Of a stretch of 64,000 bases of DNA, positions 1-10,370 are shown one piece after another. The translations under genes were made by a program, and so were the position numbers. Origin of the DNA: Heterohyrax brucei (Eukaryota; Chordata; Mammalia; Hyracoidea; Procaviidae); assembly GCA_028571685.1 (NCBI GenBank), contig CM053141.1, positions 52,388,333 through 52,452,332 of the forward strand. The letters run 5' to 3'. The notes under the pieces are model-generated. The model was given only the letters and a program-made list of their open reading frames with translations, was not told where the DNA came from and did no database searches. Numbering within the stretch: the first letter of the stretch is position 1; every line of letters begins with the position of its first letter.

Positions 1-272
1 TGAATAGTGACATAGTTAATAATGGTATACAAGTATCTGCTTGAGTCCTTCCTTTCAAATTTTTTGAAGTACACACCTCGGAGGGGTGTTGTTGAGTGAT
101 ATGGTAGTTCTATGTTTAGTTTTTCAAGGAACTATCAAACTGTTTTTTGCAGTTCCTATACCGGTTTTCAATCTCACTAGTAATGAATGGCATGAGGTTT
201 CCCATTACCCCATATCCTTGACAACACTTACTATTTTCTGTTTTTCTTGTACCTACCATCCTAGTGGGTATG

Positions 273-445
273 AGGAACCCTACTATTACATTGATTAATA
301 GCTCAGCTGCTAACCCAAAGGTCAGTAGTTCAAATCTACCAGCTGCTCCAAGGAAACCTTACAGAGTAGTTCTACTTTGTCCTACAAGGTCACTAAGGGT
401 CAGAGTCTACACAAAGGCAATGGGTCTAAATTTTGGTTTGGTGAG
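273..445 (+). repeat. AfroSINE, tRNA-derived SINE
   Basis: This is the first of many copies of the afrotherian tRNA-derived SINE. It shows the diagnostic GCTGCTAACCCAAAGG block, a box-B-like AGTTCAAAT, then CTCCAAGGAAACC and a degenerate TAGTTCTACTTTGTCCTAC ... GTCACTAAGGGTCAGAGT body. The family is transcribed by RNA polymerase III and mobilised by an RTE-type LINE. The assignment rests on the ordered blocks, which recur all over the window. Confidence 0.9.
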
Positions 446-464
446 TGGTGTGAAGTGGTAGCCA

Positions 465-928
465 TTTTTTTTTTTTTTTAAAAAACACATTTTATTGCTT
501 TAGGTGAAAGCATAGGATACAATTTTTTTCATAATGCTGATTGCAGTCCCCACAATGAGTCAGGCACCTTTCCTCTTTCTACCCTTGGTTCCCCGTTTCC
601 GTGGAGCCGTTTTTCTCTGTCTCATCCTTCTTTGCCATCTTTGCTGTGGGGCAGGTATCGCCTGTTTAGTCTCATGCACCTCATTGCTCTAAGGTGACCT
701 TCCTTACAGATGTTATTGTTTGACTTACAGACCTGTCTAATATTTGGCTGAAAGGTGACTTTGGGAATGATTCATTTCTGAGTTTTAAGGTTATCTGTGG
801 GCTGTAGACTTGAGGGTTTCTCCCATCTCTGTCAGACCAGTAAGTCTGGTGTCCATGTGTGTGTGTGTGTGTGTGAATCTGAATTTTGTTCTACATTTTT
901 CTCCCACTCTGTGTGTAACTAATTGTAA
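465..928 (-). mobile_element. L1-type LINE 3' end (afrotherian 3'UTR)
   Basis: A T run at 467-479 is the poly(A) tail of a minus-strand insertion. The rest matches the 3' untranslated part of a LINE that recurs at 38387-39899 and 62610-63398, including the CAGACCAGTAAGTCTGGT segment and the following GAATTTTGTTCTACATTTTTCTCC-like stretch. An internal (TG)n run lies at 847-866. No coding part is present. The family label L1 is inferred from the better copy at 38387-39899. Confidence 0.55.
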
Positions 929-938
929 TGTTTGTGCC

Positions 939-1385
939 TGTGATGGTTAAAGTTATTTTCTCAACTTGGCTAGGCCATGATTCTCAGTGGCTTGGCAGAT
1001 ATTTTGTAATCATCTTTCATTTTGGGATCTGATGTGAGCAGCCAATCAATTGGAAGGGAAATTTCCTTGGCGCTGTGGCTTTTATCTAGTCTACACAGAT
1101 GTTCCGGCAAAGCTCACTCTATCTCAGTTTTCTATCAGACTCATCATCCTCTGACCTTTGTTATTTGGAGTGTGAGCCATCAACCTGCTGTTTGACCCAC
1201 AGATTTGGGGTTCATCAGCCTCTGCTGCCATGTGAGTCAGGAGAATCCTGTGGCCTGATGCCCAATCCACTGATTTGTGACTTCCTACCCTCCACAACGA
1301 CATGAGGCATTTTCCTTGAAATCTCTCTCTCTACACACATGTGTATGCATGCACACGCATGCACACACACACACACACACAGTGT
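939..1385 (+). mobile_element. Solo LTR, ERVL/MLT2-like (type B)
   Basis: It starts TGTGATGGTTAA and continues CTCAACTTGGCTAGGCCATG, the opening typical of mammalian class III (ERVL) LTRs. The middle part, with CATCCTCTGACC and TTCATCAGCCTCTGCTGCCATGTGAGTCAGGAGAA, is shared with the LTRs at 48460-49003 and 50590-51052. The expected 3' end (TTTTGCTTCT...GAACCCAG...GACA) is missing and replaced by CA/TG simple repeats, so the element is truncated. No coding sequence. Confidence 0.6.
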
Positions 1386-1445
1386 GTGTACAGTGTCTTT
1401 GCTAAAGACATAGATTTCAAAGAGTGAGGATCAGAAATCAGGTAC

Positions 1446-1994
1446 ACAAGTTCTGACAAGTCCACAAACTTAATTTCTGTGCTATATTCTTCATTGCTGA
1501 CTATCGTTACAGTTGCCTTCAAGTATTCCAGTTGGGAAGCTGTGCATTGATGCCAGTGTCTAGTCTACCCTTCAAAGCACTTTTGGAACTCTTTCTTGAA
1601 TGCCCCTTGTGTACCAAGTCATGGTGGCAAGTTTACAAACTTCATTATATGCTTGTCTGTCAGGGAATTTTTAGCCAGTAAACACATAACTGTATTGAAA
1701 CAATCTCCCTACTCTCTCTGGCCCCTGATGACTTTTTCTTTTTTACCCAAAGGTAAAGAAAATATTGAAAGGAAAACATTTTGATGACACTCAAGACATC
1801 AAGGGTAATACAATTACAACTCTGATGGACATTCCAGAAAGAGTGTCAAAACTGCTTTGAAAGGTTGACTAGGCACTGGCATTGGTACACAGCTTCCCAA
1901 GGAGAGTACTTCAAAGGTGACTGTAGTGACATTCAGCAGTGCGATATGCAGCACTTTTTGTAGGATGAGTTTGCAAACTTAATTGGCAGTGTTC
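1446..1994 (+). mobile_element. Fold-back mariner element with transposase scrap
   Basis: The left 155 bp (1446-1600) and right 160 bp (1833-1994) are inverted copies of each other: TTCAAGTATTCC...GGGAAGCTGTGCATTGATGCCAG on the left pairs with the reverse complement of CTGGCATTGGTACACAGCTTCCC...AGTACTTCAAAGG on the right. Ends resemble TCTGACAA.../...AATTGGCAG, as in the copies at 44252 and 58873. Between the arms lies a C-terminal piece of mariner transposase. The element is non-autonomous and old. Confidence 0.7.
1642..1800 (+). pseudogene. Mariner transposase C-terminal fragment
   Basis: Reading on the plus strand gives LSVREFLASKHITVL followed by a degraded PYS block, matching the C-terminal part of Tc1/mariner (DD34D) transposases, where a conserved PYSPDLAPxDF region holds the last catalytic Asp. 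Here the Pro-Asp pair and that Asp are gone, and only about 50 residues remain between two inverted arms. The same segment occurs on the minus strand at 44389-44586, where the block is better kept. It cannot encode an active enzyme. Confidence 0.7.
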
Positions 1995-4333
1995 ATATTT
2001 TGCTTATTATCTACTATGGTGCCTGACACATTCTAAATGAATGAATGTCAAACATAGTGGATGCTGAGAAAATAAAGATGAACAAAACCTGCAATCAGCT
2101 TTAAAGAACATGTGATGTAACAATGAAGAACAGGTGCACATAAAACAGTTAAAATTTTTAGGCTAACTTTTCTGGAAAAGTTTTATAGTACGGAATATTC
2201 AATGTGGAGAGGATTTATAGTGTTCTTTTCTTTTTTTTCTATTATGGGTCTAGGCATCTATAGTGTTCCTGACTTGTAAGGATTACTTTGTCCCACAAAA
2301 TATAATTCAACTACCTTTATAAGCCTGAATGAGTACACTACAACATCTACTTGCAGATTTTAAAGAATCATGAGATGAGTGCCTTTAATAGAGTAAATAC
2401 GTTTGAGGTATAATACCCTTAAAATGAATTACAACCCAAGATTTTACTCTGGTGTAGTGGAGAGGTTCAAATCCTCTTTTCTTTGAGTCCTTGTGTCCTC
2501 ATTCACATGTAACTATTCTTCTCTGTTGTCTTTGGAATTATTATTTCATGCTTCACAGCTTGCTTATTACATGACAAGATTTATGAACACCACATAAGAA
2601 TAACCAGAAATTATACATATTTACTGTTTTATAAAATAAAAGAGAAGGCAATTAATGGGTTTAGAAAATTGGTGATTTTATTTTTAGATATTTTCAGATA
2701 TTTTAGTTTTCCTAGTACTAGTTACTATACATAAGTTATCATACCACTCATTTATAGTGGTAAAAATTGTGCTGGATGAAAGGAATGATAATTAAATGCA
2801 ATGTATGTGTATGAATGCAAACACTAAATATAAAAATTGTTCTTAGTGATGGGCTTAGAGGAATACAACTAAATCAAACAAGGCATTCTAATACATTCTA
2901 ATGCAAAAAAAACTAGGGAAATCAATGTCTTCTCTTGTTCAACAGAAACCTAAGAACCTGACTAAAATGGCATCCATGATTGCAACCTGGAAGAAAAACT
3001 AGCTTGAGGAGGACAATCAGATTGGAGAGTGTCAGTTCACACAATAGTTGGTTGTTTCCAGTTTGTCATACCAGAAACTTACTTGCCCATGGATGAGCTT
3101 GACAGATCACATCAGCACTGCTGGTACCAGGAAATGGAGCTCTGCCATCAAATGTCCCCCGTGTAAAATCTTGAGTCTGGACTGTAGGATCTTTCCCAAT
3201 AAAGACATACTCAGTGAAATAGTATGCTTTTCCTTTTTTATTCAGTTTAGGTCAAATAAATGGTCCTCTTTGTACCCTAAATTAAGAAGTATAAATACCA
3301 TCTGTGTAAACCAGTTACCATGAAGTTAACTCCAGCTGATGTATGTTAGAACAGAACTCAACTTTGTCGAGTTTTCAGCAGTTGGTTTTTTGGAAGTAGA
3401 TCAACAGGACTTTCTCCTGAGGTCTGCATAGAGTCAGACCCCCAACAGAGTGTGTTAATCACTTGTATCACCCAGGGACTGTCATGTATGTGGGCATATG
3501 AATACAATATTTAATATTACACAAAGTTGAATCATTTAAGGATACACTGACAAAACAGTTATATAAAATCTAACAGTGACTTAAAAAGGTTAAATTAATT
3601 TCATAGTATGTGGCTTCCATCCTCATAGTGTCAAGACGGATGCACTTCCAAGTAGCACATTCACATTCTCCACAGGAGGAAGGAAGAAGATAAGGGAGTT
3701 TTCCTTATTGAGTTTTTATTTGGGAAGGGATGCTCTTCCCACAGACTGTTATCTATCTCTTATTGGCCAGAACTATATCACATGGCTACCCACAAATGCA
3801 AGATAGGCTGAAAGTTTCAGTATTTTACTTTCCAGGTTCTTGGAAGAGGAAGACAAAGAGGGTCGGAATGGGTGTTGATTGAACAACCTAATAGAATCTA
3901 CTACAACTATACTGAAGAAGTTCTATCCTCCCTTAGAGAGATCTTCTCTACACAGATACTCAGAAAACGTAGATCAATGATAACGACTCCAAAAGTAGTG
4001 GCAGAAAAGTAACCTCTAATGCACTCACGTATTTTGCCGGCCACTGAATTCAGACAGAGCACAGTAGGAGCAACTTGACTTCACTCACTTTGGGTGCTGG
4101 CGTCACCTGTAGGTTGTTTCAGTCACTTGTCAGGTGCCTGAGCTGGGATGAGCTGAAGCTGGGCTCAGCAGGGCTGTAAATGACAGTAACTTCAGAGGGT
4201 CTGCTCATGTGGTTTGGGCTCCTCTCCACACGGATGCTGGATTCTGAGAGAGAATATCCAGAGAGTAGACATGTCAGGAAACCGAGACTGAAGCTTCATG
4301 GCCTTCTGTGACCTAGTCTTGGAAGTCACACAA
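1995..4333. other. Unassigned unique sequence
   Basis: I recognise no gene or young repeat here. A short piece at about 2015-2050 (GTGCCTGACACATTCTAAATG) resembles the 3' end of an ancient MIR or L2. Composition is ordinary AT-rich mammalian DNA, with no long open frame supported by protein similarity. Confidence 0.4.
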
Positions 4334-4339
4334 GGATAT

Positions 4340-4874
4340 TGTCTTAGTTACCTAGTGCTTCTAACAGAAATACCACAAGTGGATGGCTCTACCAAAGAAA
4401 AGTTAATTCTTACACAGCCTGAATTCAGAGTGTCCACTCTGGGGCAAGGCCTTCCCTCTTCATTGGCTCTAGAGGAAAGTCCCTGTGTTGCATTAGTCTT
4501 TGGTCGAGAAGCATCTTGGCACAGGAAACTCAGGTCTGAAGAATGTATTCTTCTCCCAGTGCTCCCTTCTTAACGGTGCAAGTTTCCCAACTCTCTGCTT
4601 GCTTCTCTCTTCTATCTCTTGTATAAAAAAAGTGGTTCAGGTCACACTCCACGGAAACTCCCTTTACATTCAAGCAGGGAGGTGACCTTAGGAAGGTGAT
4701 TATAACCCCACTCTGATCCTCTTTAAGATAACCCAGTCTACTACCCAGAGGCAGAGATCAGGATTTATAGCATTAGGAAATCACAAAACAGAGGATAACT
4801 GCACAGTACTGGGAATCATGGCCCAGCCAAGTTGCTACACACAGTTTTGGGGAGACACCATTTAATTCATGACA
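4340..4874 (-). mobile_element. Solo LTR, MaLR-like (type A), antisense
   Basis: On the plus strand it runs from TGTCTTAGTTACC to ...ATTCATGACA, i.e. TG...CA ends. It is flanked by near-identical 5-bp target duplications, GATAT at 4335-4339 and GATAC at 4875-4879. The interior (ACTCCACGGAAACTCCC, AATCATGGCCCAGCCAAG) is the reverse complement of the LTRs at 46812 and 50074. Length 535 bp fits a solo LTR formed by LTR-LTR recombination. The family name is by resemblance to mammalian MLT1/MST LTRs, which open with TGTCATGGATTGAATTGTGTC. Confidence 0.75.
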
Positions 4875-4963
4875 GATACACTTGTAGAGGCAGTTACAAG
4901 AGCACCCGGGTTCAAACGGAGTATACAAAGACCCTCACCTCTCAACAGAAGGTATGCTAACTA

Positions 4964-5022
4964 ATTTATTTATTTATTTTGATGGCCAAAGAATTTTTGG
5001 CCATCAAAATAAATAAATAAAT
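4964..5022. repeat. Perfect palindrome, 27-bp arms, 5-nt loop
   Basis: Positions 4964-4990 and 4996-5022 are exact reverse complements; the loop is GAATT. The inner 10 bp of each arm (GATGGCCAAA / TTTGGCCATC) is unique sequence and the outer part is a (TTTA)n/(AAAT)n run. The right arm continues as AAAT repeats to 5032. It could extrude as a cruciform or form a long RNA hairpin. I see no gene that uses it. Confidence 0.97.
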
Positions 5023-5032
5023 AAATAAATAA

Positions 5033-5730
5033 GCAAAACTGCCACAGTAGCAAAGACAGAATTAAATGTGGATCATAATTTTCTAAGAATAACTTTTTAG
5101 TTTTCTTTCTCATATTTCCGACTCAACAGCACTTGGCTTTGGCTTCTCATGTTTCACATTCCTACTGCACACCAAAGAAATATTCTGTTAAATTGATTGG
5201 AAGAAAGCCTCTTGGTAGTATTTCTGAAGGATGGGTGGGCTATTTTCCGCTCTGAGCCAGAGCACAGCACTGGTCGAGTCTCCACCACCGCTGTGATCCT
5301 GTCACGCCTCTGACTAGTGAGCATGCCCAGAGCACATACTTAATAATCCCATCTTCACACTAAATGACTCTCCTGTACAGATATTGTGGGGGTATTTCAG
5401 GGTGCAAATTCTCTGAGTATAGAAAATAACTTCTATTTTTCCATGCAATTTGGGATGTATGACCTGTTTTGTACCGAGACAACCAGATGTAAGGTTAGAT
5501 CATTGAAAAGACCCTGCGAAGTGGAATGAGAGTCCCCTCATTATCGGAAGCTAACAGTGGCATGTGGCTATGTTCTTTACAGTACAGGAAAAATATCATA
5601 ACATCATTTCTGAGTAAATTAGGCCAATGAGGAACAATTTCAGACATTAGATACCATTTCTGATTTCAAGACCCTTCGAGTAATCTTCTCAGGAAAGCGC
5701 AGTGCAATGGTCGAGGGGGAAAACAGAGCA
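5033..5730. other. Unassigned unique sequence
   Basis: No gene or repeat is recognised. The stretch is of mixed composition and has no obvious motif clusters. Confidence 0.4.
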
Positions 5731-5734
5731 GCCT

Positions 5735-5885
5735 TGATTTAATCCTGACTGCAGCGTTTACTAGCTCTGCAACTCTGGGCGAGTTCATATAGCCTGTCTC
5801 TCAGCTGCTTTTCTTCAGTCAGAAAATGAAGATAAACACACTCATTTTAAATAGACACTGTGAGGATTGAATACATATTCTCCTA
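5735..5885 (+). repeat. MIR fragment
   Basis: The order TTTACTAGCTCTGCAACTCTGGGCGAGTTCATATAGCCTG...TTCTTCAGTCAGAAAATGAAGATAA...GTGAGGATTGAATAC follows the MIR consensus (tRNA-derived part, core, then the AAAATGGGGATAA and GAGGATTAAAT segments). It is an old relic with many changes. Confidence 0.75.
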
Positions 5886-6152
5886 GCATACTCTTGCCTC
5901 CCTGAAATTCCCTCTGTATTCCTAAAGTTGGACAATCTTCACCTATCTGAAGGATGTCAATCATTATTAGAAACCATGTGTGAGGCACCAAGGATGGAGC
6001 AAATATTTCCCTTGTTGTTGTTGCTATCGTAAGGTGCCATTGAGTCATTTCCAACACGCAGCCACCCTGTGCGTGACACACAGAAACCCAGCCCAGCCCT
6101 TCACTGTACTGACCATCATTGTTATGCTTGAACCCACCATTGCAGCCATGTG

Positions 6153-6957
6153 TCAATACAACTTGTTGGGGGGTCTTCCTCTTTTTTGCTGACTCTCCAC
6201 TTTAGCAAGCATGCTGTCCCTTTTCAGGGACTGATTTTTCCTGACAACATGTCCAAAGTATGTGAGGCAAAGTCTTGCCACCCTTGTTTCTAAGGACCAT
6301 TTTGGCTGTACTTCTTCCAAGACAGATCTGTTTGTTGTTTGGCAGTCATCAGTACAGTCAATAATCTTCACTAGAACCATAATTCGAAGGTGTCAAGTCT
6401 TCTTCCTTCCTCCTTGTTCATCACCCAGCTTTTGTCCTCATGTGAGGTGATTGAAAACATTAGGGCTTGGGTCAGGCACAACTTTGTCTCCAAGGTGACA
6501 CTTTTGCTTTTTAACACTTCAGTTTTTTTTGCAGCAGATGTCCCCCATGTAATCCATCATTTGATTTCTTGACTGTTGCTTCCATGAGTGTTGATTATGA
6601 ATCCAAGTAAAATGAAATCTTGGACAACTTGAGTATTTTCTTGGTTTACCATTAGGTTACTTATTGTTCAGGTCTGAGGATTTTTATTTTCTTGATGTTG
6701 AGGTATAATCCATACTGGAGGCTGTGGTCTTTGATCTACATCAGTAAGTGTTTCAAGTCCTCTTCACTTTCAGCAAGCAAGATTGTGTTATCTACACAGT
6801 GCAGGTTATTAATGTGATTTCCTCCAATCTTAGTATTCCAACCTTCTTCAGGTAGTCCAGTTTCCCGCATTATTTGCTCAGCACACAGATTTACAGATTC
6901 AATGAGCACAGTAAAAGGATGCGACCCTGATACACAACTTTCCTGACTTAAAACCAC
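6153..6957 (-). pseudogene. RTE reverse transcriptase relic
   Basis: Two readable pieces survive. The upstream one (6736-6957) contains INNLHCVDNTILLAESEEDL, where active RTE enzymes have the YADD catalytic box followed by T-x-L-x-AES; here YADD has become CVDN, so one catalytic Asp is lost. The downstream one (6153-6380) contains SVLEEVQPKWSLE and LCLTYFGHVVRKN, the conserved C-terminal segment with a FGHV motif and a basic KRGRP run. Stops and frameshifts separate them. Not functional. Confidence 0.8.
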
Positions 6958-7098
6958 ATAGCATCCCTTTGTTCTCTTGATCTATGTACAGGTTCTTCAT
7001 GGACACAAGGAAGTACTGAAATTCCCATTCTTAGTACTACTGTCCATAATTTCTTATGATCCACACAATAGAATGCCTTTGTGTAGTCAATAAACTCC

Positions 7099-7222
7099 AG
7101 TTATAACAGAGTGGTTGAGAGACTGGGTTTAGAAGGCAGCTTTCCTGGGCTTGACTCCCAACACTGCCATCTGCTAGCTCTGTAATCTTGTGCATGTTAC
7201 CTCACCCTTCTACCTTTCTAGC
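7099..7222 (+). repeat. MIR-like segment inside RTE, inverted partner of 7850-7982
   Basis: The segment GTTATAACAGAGTGGTTG...GGCAGCTTTCCTGGGCTTGACT...ACACTGCCATCTGC...TTCTACCTT replaces a few bases of the RTE body. It is MIR-like in order, but it matches the reverse complement of 7850-7982 much better than the MIR consensus, sharing several non-consensus bases. I infer it was copied from that MIR. Confidence 0.7.
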
Positions 7223-7389
7223 ATTCTCTGTTTTCAGTCAGGATCCATCTGACATCAGCACTGATATACTTGGTTCAATGTCCTCTTCTGAATCTGACTT
7301 GAATTTCTGGCAGTTCCCTGTTAATGTGCTGCTGTTACTACTTTTGAATGATCTTTAGCAAAAAAATATTCTCTTAAGAGCTCTCAAAC

Positions 7390-7580
7390 AAAGCTCTGGG
7401 CTTACCACTCAATAATTCACCCAGCAAGTTCTTGCTGAAAAGTGAGCCTGTGCCAGGCAGTGTAGTAGGGTCTGGAAATGCAGTGATGAGTACACCAATA
7501 AGGGTTCTAACCTCATGTTTGGTACACTCCAGTGGGACAAAAGAGACAATCTGCAAAAAAGCAAATGAGAGGAAAAATAA
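7390..7580 (-). repeat. L2 fragment
   Basis: The order AATTCACCCAGCAAGTTCTTGCTGA...TGTGCCAGGCAGTGTAGTAGGGTCTGGAAATGCAGTGATGAG...CCTCATG follows the antisense L2 3' end (tattgagcacctactatgtgccaggcactgttctaggcactggggatacagcagtga). Ancient and divergent. Confidence 0.6.
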
Positions 7581-7739
7581 TTTCATGTAGTGACCACAGC
7601 TGTAAGAACCTAAGGATTCTGATAGAAATGACAGTGGCTGATGAGGGACAGGCTAGTTTGGAAAGGGCAAGGTAGAAAAGCCACTTGAGGTTGTGGCAGT
7701 CAAGCCAAAACCCAAATATTGAGAAGGATCCAGACAGCT

Positions 7740-7982
7740 TAACCCAATGCCACACTATCTTGTGAGCACTGCATATATATTAACTGATTTTCTCCTCACA
7801 ATAGCTTCATGAAGTAGATACTCTTCTTATTCCCATTTTACAAAGACAACAAGGTAGAATGGTGAAGTAATATGCAAAAGATCACAGGGCTGGCAGGTGG
7901 CAGTGTTGAGAGTCAAGCCCAGGAAAGCTGCCTTGAAAACCCATACTCCCAACCACTCTGTTATAACTGCCTTTCATAAAGT
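7740..7982 (-). repeat. MIR, near full length, antisense
   Basis: Antisense MIR order is clear: CCTCACAATAGCTTCATGAAGTAGATACTCTTCTTATTCCCATTTTACAAAGA, then AGATCACAGGGCTGGCAGGTGGCAGTG, then the tRNA-like head with CCAACCACTCTGTTATAACTG. It keeps both the 3' part and the head, unlike its inverted partner at 7099-7222, so it is the likely source copy. Confidence 0.8.
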
Positions 7983-9118
7983 TTTGTTATTGGATTGACA
8001 TGGACTTTTTACTTGTGTGTTTTTTCACTAGACCATGAACCCATTCATGGTAGAGTCCAGCCTCCAGAATAGTGAGCAGTGCTTAGTACATTCTCAGTGA
8101 ATACGTCTTCACACAAATGCATGCATGCACGAAGGCAAGGAGCAAATGTATTTGAAATAAAGGATCTCTTTCAGTGTCTAGTTTCAGATACATGATTAAA
8201 ATGTTAGCTCTTTCTCCTTTTCTTCCTCTCTTAACTCCCTGAATTAGGCTCATATAGCCTGCTTCTGTACTCAAAGCAACCAAGAGATTTATAGGAGAAA
8301 AGGGGTCACCTTCACAGTATGTTAAAGAAAAAAAAATTAAGAAAACAAGGTCTTTTAATTTGTTAGAAAAAGATGAAAAGGAATAACTAGTGAGCTCTGA
8401 AGAAAAACACATGCAAGCAAGAAAGCTGTAAAGAAATAAATTTCCTCAGCACAGCATAAAAACGATGACCTCTGTGCTTTAAAGAAAAGCGATTTGGAAA
8501 ACTTTCACACATACACATGCGGGGGGAAAATGTAGGGAGAAATATGGAGTTAGCTAAACATCTTTAATAAGCACTTCAAAGTCCTGAACAACTAAATCAT
8601 TTCCACAGCTTTTTGACCATTATCACCCCCTAAACATTGCCAAAATCACTCCCTGAAAGGTTGCTGCAAATTTGAAAGGCAAATCAGATCTGGGAATTTT
8701 GCATGAAAGAGAACTGTATCCTGTACTTCAGATACATTTTTCAATGTCAGTATATCTCTGTCTTCTACCAACGATGAACCTGGAAGTGTTGACCTTTGTG
8801 GATGATTTCTCCTTGTTAGACTTTTGCCCTGCAGGATCTGAGGAGCCTGACCACAGCATCATTTAAGGGTACCAGGTGGTTTTGAAATGCTTGGATGAGC
8901 TGGGTGACTTATCTAGGTCTGAATGTAACACTGGGAAAAAAATAATTCTTCCATGAAGCAAGCGAACATCTACACAGGATGAATGAGCCAAGTTGCTCCT
9001 CTCAGAAGTAACTTCAGTTTTTTGCTGCTGCTGCTGAGCTGGAAGGAAAACAGAGAACATAAGAAGAAAACAAGAGCCCCTCCTCTGCATTGTGCTTGCC
9101 CAATACCATGTCAAATTT
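7983..9118. other. Unassigned unique sequence
   Basis: No gene is supported. A short MIR/L2-like scrap may lie at about 8070-8105 (GAGCAGTGCTTAGTACATTCTCAGTGAATA). A CTG triplet run of four units is at 9022-9033 and is not notable in size. Confidence 0.4.
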
Positions 9119-9190
9119 CTTTTCTTTTCTTTAATTTATTTCTTTTATTTATTTGATGTGCCACATCAAATTTATTTGATGTGCATTGTA
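9119..9190. repeat. AT-rich tract with decamer palindrome
   Basis: ATTTGATGTG occurs at 9151-9160, inverted at 9162-9171 with a 1-nt spacer, and again direct at 9174-9183, directly after a TTTTCTTTAATTTATTT run. It is a small snap-back structure in TTTA-type sequence, akin to 4964-5022. Confidence 0.85.
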
Positions 9191-9195
9191 TCCCC

Positions 9196-9560
9196 CATTT
9201 GTCAGTTAGTAGTACTGTGGGGGCTTAACTGTTGCTGTGAAGCTCTGTCGCTGGTATTCAGATGCCAGCAGGGTCACCCATGACAGGTAAGTTTCAGTTG
9301 AGCTGCCAGACTAAGACAGACTAGGAAAAATGACCTGGCAGTCTACTTCTGAAAAGAATGAGCCAGTGAAAACCTTATAAATAACAGCAGAATACTGTTA
9401 GATACAGTGGCGGAAAATGAGCCTGCCCTTCTCCAGGTTGGAAGATACGCAAAAGAGGCACTAAAATGATTATGGATGTGGCCCAGGACCGGGCAGTGTT
9501 TCACTGTGTTGTTTATAGGGTCAGAACCATCTCAACAGCACCTAAGAACAACATGCAACA
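9196..9560 (+). mobile_element. Non-autonomous RTE derivative (5' end joined to 3' tail)
   Basis: The first 280 bp (TCAGTTAGTAGTACTGTGGGGGC...ATTCAGATGCCAGCAGGGTCACCCATG...CTGCCAGACTAAGACAGACTAGG...) is the reverse complement of the 5' end of the RTE at about 54480-54655. It then jumps to GGCCCAGGACCGGGCAGTGTTTCACTGT...GCACCTAAGAACAAC, the RTE 3' tail. The whole coding part is absent, so this is an internally deleted passenger element that uses the LINE's own ends. Confidence 0.75.
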
Positions 9561-9764
9561 TATGTCTTTAGTGCTCTATCTGTCTCTCAAAGATATGCTA
9601 AAAATGTGAGCTGACGCTTCAGCAACGGTAGGGTGAGATCTCTCAGACTAAATGAATTACTGCTGTGTGCACAGTTAAAGGTAGTGTTCTCTAGAGGTAA
9701 ACACCCAGCTTTTACACAGAGGATCTGAGAACTACATGCCTTTAGTCTCTATTATCTGCCCAGT

Positions 9765-10370
9765 CCTCACAATGCCATAATAGGTGAAGACGATACGGAA
9801 GCGCTAAACAATTTCATTGTGCTTGGATCAAGAATCAACGTCCGTGGAAACAGCAGTCAAGAAACCCACCAACATAGTACACTGGGCCAATCTGCAGCAA
9901 GATACGTCTTTAATGTTTAAAAAGCAAAGATGTTACTTTGATGGCTGAGGTGCATCTGATCCAAGCCATGGTCTTTCCAAATCAACTCATGTGCTTGTGA
10001 AAACTGGATAATGGGAAAAGAAAACATTAAAAAAGAATTCTTTCAAACTAGTGTTAGCGAATGATATTGACTATACTATTGACTATCAAAAGAATGAGCA
10101 AAATCAGTGTTACAAGAAATACAATCAAAATGCTCACTCCTCAGAGGACGGATGGTGAGAGTTCAGCTCACTTTCTTTGGACATTCATCAAGAAAGGCCA
10201 GTTGTCAGGGCAGAGCATCATGACTGGTAAAGGAAAGGACCAAAGAACGCTAAGGAAGCCATCAGTGAGATGAATGACATAATGTCTGCAACAATGGCTC
10301 AAACATACCAATGATAATGAAGACGGTGCAAGCGTGAGCAATGTTTCATGTCCTAGAACTTTCAAGGTAG
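9765..10370 (+). mobile_element. RTE 3' part, old copy
   Basis: Plus-strand order matches the C-terminal region and 3' end of the RTE: TTCATTGTGCTTGGATCAAGAATCAAC (the LGSxIN segment), CAGTCAAGAAACCCACC, GCAAGATACGTCTTTAATG, ATTGACTATACTATTGACTATC, CTTTCTTTGGACATTCATC, GAAGCCATCAGTGAGATG, CTGCAACAATGGCTCAAACAT. It is more diverged than the other copies and is full of stops. Confidence 0.65.

Larger units (their letters stand above)
6013..7370 (-). mobile_element. RTE-clade LINE, 3' half, degraded
   Basis: The 3' end lies at the low coordinate, beginning GTTGTTGTTGCTATCGTAAGGTGCC, the tail shared with AfroSINEs. The body reads, on the minus strand, through the C-terminal part and the reverse transcriptase of an RTE element. 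It is interrupted at 7099-7222 by a MIR-like segment (see separate entry) and resumes with CAGTCAGGATCCATCTGACATCAG. Frames are broken throughout. It is the second best RTE copy after 51495-54655. Confidence 0.85.
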
